From Cudoniella acicularis (Eukaryota > Ascomycota > Leotiomycetes > Helotiales > Helotiaceae): 26,973 nt of DNA. The notes under the pieces are model-generated. The model had not been told where the DNA came from, did no database searches, and saw only the letters and a list, made by a program, of their open reading frames with translations. The translations under genes were made by a program, and so were the position numbers. The stretch's first letter is position 1. Each line of letters opens with the position of its first letter. This document shows, piece by piece, positions 18,601 through 26,973 of this stretch. The stretch is from positions 1 to 26,973 of the forward strand of contig JAAMPI010000741.1 of the NCBI GenBank assembly GCA_013054445.1. Reading direction: 5' to 3'.

Positions 18601-20832
18601 TGAACCAACAGTGTACTGTCCCGTTGTGCCGATGATCTTGATCAACGGTGCAGATGGTATCGGTACTGGCTGGAGCACCACAATTCCAAATTACCATCCG
18701 GTAGATGTCGTGAACAACCTCAAGCGCCGCATGGGTCGTCTTGATGATGATAGAGAAGAGAAACCCTTTCAAACAATGATGCCATGGTTCCGTGGATGGA
18801 AGGGTACGCCTGAAGAGGCTGGTCCATTGCGTTATTCCTTCAATGGCGTGGTCAAGGAGACCGCGAGCAACGAGGTTGAGATCACCGAATTACCAATCCG
18901 GATGTGGACCGATGATTTCAAGACCAAGTTGGAAGAAATCATCAAGGCCGAGAAGGTCCCATCATTCATCAAAGATTACAAGGAGTACAATGATCACAAG
19001 AGTGTGCACTTTATCATCCAACTTGATGAGAAGCACATGAAGGCGGCCTTGTCGGATGGACTTGCTGAGCGATTCAAGCTTAACAAGACGGTTGCAACCT
19101 CTAATCTTGTTGCTTTCGACACTAGAGGTCAGATTCGGAAATACGAGAAGGTCGAAGACATCTTGGAGGAGTACTATGTTTATCGAATGGCGATGTATAC
19201 GAAGCGAAAGGTTCGTCACATCTCTTAGATTTCAGTGCATTGCTAACGTCTTAAAGGCTTACTGGCTGGACAAAATGAACATGGAGTATCGGAAACTCAA
19301 GAATCAAGCTAGATTTGTCATGGAAATCATCGAGAATAAGCTCATAGTTTCCAAGAAGAAGAAACCTGTCCTTGTTGCAGAGCTGAGAAAACGTGAATAC
19401 GAAGCATTTCCCAAGGTCAAGGATGCTCAGAAAGCTGGCGAGACCGACGACGTTGTTGAGAATGACGAGGAAATTGCAGCTGATGAAGATTCCGGGGCTA
19501 GGGACTACGATTATTTGCTCGGGGTACGTTGCAACCTGGTTATAGTACTCATACGACTGGGCTAACAGTATACAGCTGCCAATTTGGTCTCTTACCCAGG
19601 AGCGGGTTGACAAACTTAAGTCGCAAATGGTCAACAAAAAGGAGGAGCATGATGCTCTTGAGAAGCTCAGCGAGAAGGATTTGTGGTGCCAAGATCTTGA
19701 TGCCTTTGTCAACGAATGGGAGTATCAATTGAAAGAAGAAGCCGAATACCAGAAGTCTATCCGCAACACCAACCGAAGAGTATCCAAAAAGATTGGTGCC
19801 GGCAAGAATGCAGGCAAAGCCCGAAAGCAGGATGACGAATACAATCCCAAGCCTGCCAAATCCGGCCCTCCTAAGATTGTCAAAGTCGAGCAGAAGCCAC
19901 ACCAGCGCTTCCTCGACATGTTTGCAAATAAACCTAAGCCCAAGCCTAAACCTGCTGGGTTTGGCTCGGATGGTGCTGATGAGGAAGAAGCTGAGGCAGA
20001 AATCTCAGGGTTATCAGACGATGACTTCGACGCTCTACGCGCCACGAAGCCAATCAAGGAAGAATCAAGAGCACCAAGCGAGCAACCTGGTCCGACAGCA
20101 GGACGATCCAAGCGTGCTGCTGCCGCTGCACCTAAGAAATGGGTCATCGAAGACGACGACTCTGAAAGTGATGATGACAAACTCCTCGGCGATGTTGGTG
20201 ATATGGTCAAGGGTATTGGTGGTGGGGATGCCATTGATAATACCAATGGCCGAGTCTCGCTTTTCGCAATGTCCAGACCAGGTAGCAGCCACGGCAGAGC
20301 TACAAGCAATGAGCTTCCAAAGATCAAGTCAAAGCCAAGCAAGACTTTTGATCTGTCGGATGCAGACGAGACAAATTACGAAATGCTCGCCAGATCCTCC
20401 CCACACAAAGCAGCCCCACCTCCAAAGGACAACCTCGACAGCTTCTTGTCTGATGACGAGGATGAAGTCGTTCCAATCTCAAAAAAGGTTCCCGTGAAAC
20501 CTGCAGCCCCGGCTGCAAAGGTTCCCGCTAAGCGTGGTCCAAAGCCCAAGGCAAAGCCAGCTCCTGTTGCCAAGAAAGCTGCTGAGCCCAAACCTGTGGC
20601 ACTCTCACCAGCAGCCAAAGCCTACGCAGCTAGGCAGACCAAGATGAAGCTCACTTCGAAGCGGGATGTTTTTAGTGACGACGATGAAGATGACGAGGTG
20701 CAGCAAATTGACGACGATGATGATGAGGAAGAGTCGCCACCGAAGCCAGCTGCGCGTGGACGAGGTCGACCGGCACGGGCTGCCGCGGTTGTTGCGACTG
20801 CTAAGGCGGCCAAAAAAACCGATCTACATTGA
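15625..20832 (+). CDS. TOP2: DNA topoisomerase II (type IIA, ATP-dependent)
   Basis: There are five exons: 15625-15711, 15790-16440, 16493-19210, 19257-19523 and 19576-20832, giving 1659 aa. All introns are short GT-AG introns in phase 0. The N-terminal ~150 residues are Lys/Ala-rich and then acidic. The GHKL ATPase part shows KRPDTYIGSVE, then ILVNAADNK and GGRNGYGAKLC (about 275-285). TOPRIM has EGDSAKGLA (Glu at about 582) and DQDHDGSHIKG (659-669). The breakage-reunion domain has SPRYIFTRL with the catalytic Tyr at about 918, and IGTGWSTTIPNYHP. The tail is charged and Ser/Asp/Lys-rich, as usual. The enzyme passes one DNA duplex through another in the nucleus, for decatenation and chromosome segregation. 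In the assembled sequence the frame ends KKTDLH at 20832, right after an A7 run (20812-20818). With one A fewer it would continue KKPIYIDSSDDD to a stop at 20924-20926, which looks like the real acidic C-terminus. All catalytic parts are intact. Confidence 0.96.
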
Positions 20833-22953
20833 TTCTTCTGATGACGATATGGACATGGATGATGTTGATGAATCTGCCGTCGTGGAAGATGAGCAGAGTG
20901 AGGATGACTTTGATGAGAGCGAATAAGGACATGGGAATCTTTTTTGGCGTTAATGCGGATGGATATTGCAGAATTACTTTGCTAGGATGACTAACACTTT
21001 GAGGTATGGAAATTATGGGTCTTGCATTTTCATTTACCAGGTATTGATCAGGTGCAAGACTTGTATAGTATTCTGGGGAGTCTTACTTTTCATGGTGGCA
21101 TAAAATCAGTTCTTGCTTATTCTAATTGTTTTGACTGAGTGAAATTGCGACGACTTTTCATTTGGTTTGGGTATTCTAGATGTGAAATTGTTTCAGTAAA
21201 TCCACGAAGATTAACCTCTCGTGCTATTCTCGGAAAGACAAGTTCACGGAGGTAATTACAATCGCTGAGCGTGACCTCTCCTACTAGTTTCTTTACCTGA
21301 GCGGCTTCGCAGCCAATTAGAGCTCGAAATTGGGTTTTCACCAAATTATTGCAAGTGAGGCGTATTTAATTCTGTAGAAACATCAGCTGATCACGACTAA
21401 CATTTAAATTTTTGCTGTTCAAAGCAGACTTCCAGTTATTGGCCTGCATGCAATGCAGTTAGTGGTAGGTACAGTAGTCTCTTCCATTCGTTGGATGGAT
21501 GCAGTTTCTGGGTGAGGCATGGATGCGGATATGTGGACGAGAAATAGGGGCAAGCAGAGAACGCGGTGTTCCTTCCCTTTCGGCCCTCTTCGTCCAATTG
21601 AAAGCAGTCCACAGGACCCGGGTATTTTGCTCTCGGCAACCCGACACAACGGCGTACCTTCTGTACTGCACTGTACCTGCGTCTCATCGCCAAACATGCA
21701 CTTTTCGCGACGGGTTGCCTTTTTGAAATTTGCGGTGACGCGTCGCTTAGAGTTGCTGATGCTGATGCTTGAATTAATACAGGTGGTGAGTTGTCGCGAC
21801 GGAGGGTTCTAGGTTTATCAGAGGAGACTTGAACTGGGAAGAGAGGATGAAAGCAGAAGGCATCTTCGGCATTTTCCCTGAGCATTGACGCAGTAATTTG
21901 ATCTGGCGAACGTGGGGTGCCGAATTAGCAGTTGTGGCGTCATTCCCCTTGACCGCTTTGGGAGCGCGGTTAAATGCTGCTCTCACGCCCTCGCACGCCT
22001 CTGATATTGGGGCTGAAGCCTGAGGGAGGAGCCACGAGTTGGCGAGTTCGTGGAGTTTAATGCTCCTTTGACGGCCGAATGGGATTTCGTTTCAGGTGGC
22101 TATGGCGTTGGAGGAATCTAGGAATCTAAGAAGGATTGCGCTATGTAAAAGAATGCTATTTCTCTGAATTTATTATTAGATGATACTGATTTTGGGCCTT
22201 TGGAGCTCGTAGTGAGCTTCTCCGTTAATGGCAGTGTGATCCCCTTTTCCTCGATGCGGGTCTGGCGGTCTTTCCTTGCCCGCTTCCGGCTGCCACACTC
22301 CACGGTTCGCGTGCGCTGCAGCCAATCAGCACCCCGGCTCCAGCTTCTCCTGAGCCCGCCTGGAGATTATGGCTTAGAGAGACGAGGACGAGCCCAGCAG
22401 CCGAGCATTGAATTTAGAGCGTGCCATCGTGGTCTGTGGAGCTCTTTATCACCGCTTGCCCTCTCTCTCCACTGTCATTCCTGCACATCTGCAATCTGCA
22501 TACAGTCGTTCCTTTTTTTATGTTGCTGCTGTGTCTAGCAACTCCACGCTCTTTATTATTGATCAATGTCGCGCATGTAAACAACTCGGTCTTTTTTCTA
22601 CCCTCTGCTTGAGCAAGTATCGGCCCACTACAGGTTTTGTTGAAACAAAACGAGCTTCGGGCAAAACGGCGAGAACCACCGTGCACACCATTTCAGACGC
22701 GACTGAGTCGAGTCGAGTCGAGTCGTTCGATACTGATTTCGAGGTTGACAGTTCCAGGACGCCCTACTCAGAGGGGTTGAATTGCAATTGCAGCCCATCA
22801 AATCGGAGTGGTTGGGGAAGAACGAGAAGAGAAGGGACAAGGAGTTTTGAGTTCGCGGGCTGCACTCGTTTGTGATAACAACTGCAGTCTTCGCCAGTTG
22901 GCTACACTTTGCCTGCCGAACGGGGATCTAAACTCTGATTTTGCCTTTGCACT
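20833..22953. other. Intergenic region TOP2 / RabGAP gene
   Basis: The first ~94 bases (to 20926) probably still encode the TOP2 acidic tail in a shifted frame. The rest is about 2 kb without a supportable gene. It holds the TOP2 3' end and the RabGAP promoter and leader. The part from about 22430 to 22560 is pyrimidine-rich. A CCAAT box lies at 22322-22326, and a pentanucleotide GAGTC tandem run (four copies) lies near 22705-22724. Open frames of 60-155 codons here overlap on both strands and show no protein pattern. Confidence 0.5.
22703..22726. repeat. Pentanucleotide tandem repeat (GAGTC)n
   Basis: About four uninterrupted GAGTC units, flanked by a partial unit, lie in the probable 5' leader of the RabGAP gene. 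It is a short microsatellite and is likely length-variable between strains. Confidence 0.7.
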
Positions 22954-25900
22954 ATGGACGCTCAACTGGACGCTCAACTTGACGTTGGGGAGGCGCCCCG
23001 GGACGTCAACGCTGCCGCTGCTGGAACCGAAGCCGCCATTTCTATGCCTCACGACTCAATGGTTACGGTGCGCTTGTCCGAACCACCGGCTTTGCATGTC
23101 GATACGCGGTCGAGTGTTCTTGCTACGGGACACGCTAGGGTGGCTTCAATTGCTGAGAAGGAGATTGTTGAGGTTCACACAGAATCAATCGGAACGCCGG
23201 ATATTACACTGGAAGATGTGCGGGAGAATGATACGGATACACAAGAGGACTCGCCGAGAATTACAATGATGGATGCCAATGGCAATGAGGTGGAAAGCCC
23301 TTCTGGGTCAGAATCTGCGGCCTCGCGGAATGGAGAATCAAGGAGAGGCAGTGATAGCTCATCCGGCTCGGAAGTAGAGCAGGTCAATTGGGAAGAGTTG
23401 GAAAAGACGGAGGAGCAGGAACCTCGAAGTGAATCTTCTGACGATGTAAGTGCCTACATTGAAGCATCAACAATGGATAATACTAACTGTTCAGTCAACG
23501 ACCTTGTTGCTGGCTAGACTTGAGCAGGAAAACAATCTGCTAGCTACGAATCCCAAATCCGGCATTGCCAAGGTACAGGTAGTCGAAAAGCAACGAAATC
23601 GAAGCCAATCGAGACCTCCATCAATCCAACATTTGAAGAGATTAGTCAATGGACCTACACCACCTGCTCTACGATATTCTATGATTCCGGCACCTCCCAT
23701 GACAGATCTCGAATTTTACGCTGCACTCGTACAAGACTATTCCAGGACGGCACAATGTCTGCCTACATTGCTTTCTAAGAAAATCAGAAGCGGTATCCCA
23801 CCACCATTGCGAGGAGTTGTTTGGCAAAGTATGACTGGTGCCCGGGACAGATTGTTGGAAGATCAATTCGATAGACTCTGCGGCGAATCAAGTCCTTATG
23901 AAGGCATTATTGGAAAGGACCTTGGAAGAAGTTTCCCAGGCGTCGAGATGTTCCGAGATCCCGAGGGTGATGGACAGCGAATGCTTGGCAGGGTGCTGAA
24001 ATGCTTCAGTCTATATGACCACAAGATTGGTTATTGTCAGGGTTTGGGCTTCCTTGTTGGCCCTTTGCTTATGCATATGGGTGACAAGCAGGCCTTCTGT
24101 GTGCTCGTCCGGTATTTATAATTCGATATACTCTGCTATTTACATGCTAATATTCGCCAGATTAATGGAACATTACGATCTGCGAAGCTGTTTCCTCCCA
24201 GACCTCTCTGGTCTTCATGTCCGAATACATCAATTCCGCGAATTACTCAAGCAACATCTACCCGAACTCTCTACACACCTCGACATCCTCCAAATCGAGC
24301 CAGCGTATGTTTCCCAATGGTTCTTATCATTCTTTGCTGTTACATGTCCACTACCTATGCTCTTCCGCATATACGATGTTATCTTTGCCGAAGGTGCTTC
24401 CGAGACTATAATGAGAGTGGCTTTGTCACTTATGAGGAAAAATGAGCAAAAGATATTAGCTTGCACGGAGTTTGAAGACGTTATGCAATTGCTTCTTTCA
24501 CGAGGTCTTTGGGATGTCTATCACTACAACGCGGATGAGTTTGTCAACGATTTTGTCAGTCTTACGGGAGTTGTTACACGGGATAGTCTTCAAGCGTTGG
24601 AGCAGAGTTTCAAGGAGGCTGGAAGTGTGGATCCAGCTAGTCCGTCGGAATCTGTTGGATCTGCAGCGTCAAGATTTCTGGGACGGTTATGGTCAGGATC
24701 AAACTCATCGACAAAGTCAACAAACCTGAGTCCTGGTTTGACTGCACCTTCACGACCTATCAGTTTTCTGCGGAGATCTCCTTCAAAGCAGAGCATTGCG
24801 TCAACTTTGAATTCAATTGAAGGTGGGGCTTCCTCAGACAGCATGATGAGCCAATCTACAGATGCAACCTCGGTATCACGGGATTCGTCGAACGCGGATG
24901 GGGCATCGATCAGAACACAGTCTGGTATGGTCAATGCTTCTAAATCAAATAAGGACAGAAATTTGCATGGGCAGATTGAGGATTTGTTGACAGCACTGAG
25001 CGAGATGCAACGAGATCATGCTATCCTTGCTACACAACTGCAGCGAGAGCGAGAGGAACGAGAAGAAGACCGACAAGCCGTCCGATCTCTGCTTGATGGG
25101 CTAAGAAAGAAGGCTAGCCAGGAGACGGTTAAGAGTTCCAGTAGCGATGGCAGTCTTGAGACGGTGAAAGCAACTCCAGCCGAGAGGTACCTTGTTGAAA
25201 ACGAAGAGGCATCTCCTACCGAAAGTGATGCAGAAGAGACAAACTCCATTGACTCAGCTTCAACAAATCCCGAACCCGCCGACCTTTCCGCCTTGCTTGA
25301 TATCGTCGAGGAACGATTTGCCGAACCAGCCGCCAATCGCCGATCATCATTAATGCTGTCAAGATCTCAACTGCGAGATGAGTTGGCCCGGGCAAAAGAG
25401 CGACTTATAATCGAAGCCTCAAAGACACAGGAGTACGGCAGACAGTTATCAGAACAACAGCAAGAAATATCTAATCTCAAAGACCAAGTCAAGGAAAGCC
25501 ATGTCCACGCCCGAAACGCCCACGCCGAGAAACAGCGGTTGGAGAAGCAAATCCACGATCTCCGCGCCAAGAGAAGTGCAGCCTCAACACCAGACGGCAG
25601 CAAAGACACCGAAACTGAATGGCCATCACGAAGCTCTAATGGTGGTCTCCGGGAATTCAAACTCGGCCGTCAAGATTCCAACCGCTCCGGTGCACCCACA
25701 TTCAACAAACGCACTTCCAGTCTCAACATGGCCAGCATTATGGCTCGAGAAAATACCTCTCCAAGCCACTCCCGCGCTCCTTCCTCATCCGATACCTCCT
25801 CCACCAAAACAGATGTCGACACCGACGCACTTGTCCTCGAGCTCGTGCAAGCCAAGACTGCAGAAGCAGTTGCAAAGCAAGAGGCTGAAGAGGCGAAGGC

Positions 25901-26189
25901 GAAACTAGAGGGCTTGAGGAAGATGCTCGGTCTCGCGAGTAGTGATTCCGGAACGATTTCCTTACACAGGAGTTCGCCTTCGCAACCGATGATTGAGCGC
26001 AGCGCGACGGGATTGGGTGCTTATATCGGGAAGGGCAATTCCAATACTGCGAAGGAGAATCAGACGCCGGCTAGTGCGGTTGTGGCTCCTACGACAAGTA
26101 CTTCTGGTGGTGGCGGAGGAGGTGGTTTCTGGGGTGGATGGGGTAAGAGGGCTGTGAGTAGTAGTTCGAATGAGAAGGTTGGTCTGTAG
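22954..26189 (+). CDS. TBC-domain Rab GTPase-activating protein (Gyp5-like)
   Basis: There are three exons: 22954-23445, 23495-24111 and 24161-26189, giving 1045 aa. Intron 1 has GTAAGT, a perfect TACTAAC and TCAG. Intron 2 (49 nt) splits an Arg codon. The N-terminal ~230 residues are acidic and Ser-rich and begin with a small repeat (DAQLDAQLD). The TBC domain runs from about residue 264 (IRSGIPPPLRGVVWQ) to about 480. It carries the Arg finger in IGKDLGRSFP (Arg at about 309) and the Gln finger in YCQGLGF (Gln at about 346), so it should be catalytically competent. Downstream come a Ser-rich linker and three predicted coiled coils (about 625-670, 750-820 and 925-970). The end is Gly-rich (GGGGGGGFWGGWGKR). 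In yeast, Gyp5 and relatives act on Ypt1/Sec4-type Rabs in Golgi and exocytic traffic. The TBC plus C-terminal coiled-coil layout fits Gyp5/EVI5; the substrate Rab is inference. Confidence 0.9.
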
Positions 26190-26973
26190 TGTACGAGTAC
26201 CTATCTCGATGAGTGATGGGGCGGAGGAGAGAAAGGATTGTTTATAAGTTGATTGATTGATTCTTCACGGTGCGTGGGGCGTAGGAGCGAGTGATTGAGT
26301 GATTGAACGATGATGGATGGTGATTAAATACCCGGTGGAAAGCAAACAAGGAATGATTGAATTGGAGAGAGATAAGGGGATGGCCCGAATGGGAAATATC
26401 GTATATAGGATCGATGGATGAATGGGGTGATTAATTGACTACTTAGATACTTCTTGTGTTCTTTTGTTTCTGTGTTTTTGGGGGTTGCTTTGGTGACTTT
26501 GTGATGATATATGTCTCTGTCTTCTAATGTAGTAACCAGGCAGCCAGCCAGTCAGCTGGCTAATAACAACCTAAGAAGAAAAGTGATCTAAGCTTAACTC
26601 CTCCGTACTTGTATTCGACTACAAGGTTGACATGCTGTTTGTTGCCTGCCGCACTCTACAGTTTTCTAAACTGTTCTCGGTAGTCTGGAGGCAGACGAAG
26701 TTTCTTTTGTGAGTTGGGTTCAATTGAGTTGGCCACTGTGTGATCTGTTCTTTAGGGGGTTGGGGTTCTTATTATATGTTGATGGTAGATTGTGATGATG
26801 AGGGGTTCGGATAGATAGGGGATAGATAGGTAAAAGGTGGATTGGTGGGAGGACTTGGGAGGAAAAGAAAGGGAGTAATTGGGGAATAGTTGACAGGTAG
26901 TTTCGAAATAAGTTTTATAGGGGGCGGTTGCTGCAATTGCTGGTTTCAGAGAATTAATTGAGAATTGAGAATT
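26190..26973. other. 3' flank of the RabGAP gene with short simple repeats
   Basis: No gene is seen to the window end. The stretch is rich in slipped tetranucleotide-like repeats: GATTGATTGATT near 26250, GAGTGATTGAGTGATTG near 26288, CAGCCAGCCAGTCAGC near 26540 and GATAGATAGG copies near 26810. These fit low-constraint 3' UTR or intergenic DNA. Confidence 0.5.

Noticed and set aside
22408..23269. Frames of about 150 codons in the RabGAP leader, partly overlapping its start
   Set aside because: They depend on non-ATG starts, have mixed composition without protein pattern, and overlap the well-supported RabGAP first exon.
1..26973. tRNA, rRNA, CRISPR or secondary-metabolite cluster content
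   Set aside because: No B-box/T-arm patterns, no rRNA-like blocks, no regularly spaced repeats, and no synthase, transporter or tailoring enzyme genes were seen.

Overview
The window reads as nuclear DNA of a filamentous ascomycete (Pezizomycotina). The evidence is short introns of about 45-110 nt with GTRNGT-type donors and CTRAY branch points, plus single-copy fungal housekeeping genes (SPT3, CNS1/TTC4, an APSES/KilA-N factor, TOP2, a Gyp5-like RabGAP). A Leotiomycete is my guess from protein style only; nothing in the sequence proves it.

The window has two parts. Positions 1 to about 6.6 kb are a decayed accessory block. It holds a minus-strand relic of a P-loop kinase/HAD-phosphatase family gene with stops and a frameshift, which abuts an LTR-like sequence. 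A very AT-rich stretch follows. Next is a minus-strand STAND/NACHT-like gene with a degenerate P-loop and two apparent homopolymer frameshifts. Last is a plus-strand AAA ATPase gene of the large fungal DUF7025-AAA type, which lacks its N-terminus, has one broken splice acceptor and one homopolymer frameshift, and contains an 18-nt microexon that completes its Walker B DEAD motif. The 5' ends of these last two genes overlap head to head.

From about 7.1 kb on, the genes are conserved: SPT3 (minus, SAGA subunit) diverging from CNS1 (plus, Hsp90 co-chaperone); an APSES/KilA-N DNA-binding protein (minus) diverging across 2.8 kb from TOP2 (plus, DNA topoisomerase II); and a TBC-domain RabGAP (plus). 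These are independent eukaryotic transcription units, not an operon, and no pathway links them beyond general nuclear and trafficking roles.

Four apparent frame breaks (two in the STAND-like gene, one in the AAA gene, one near the TOP2 C-terminus) all lie in short homopolymer runs. Assembly error should be excluded before calling any of them a mutation. I found no tRNA, rRNA, CRISPR array or convincing undescribed system. The most unusual signals are the DEAD-completing microexon, the head-to-head overlap in the decayed block and the TOP2 tail frame switch.
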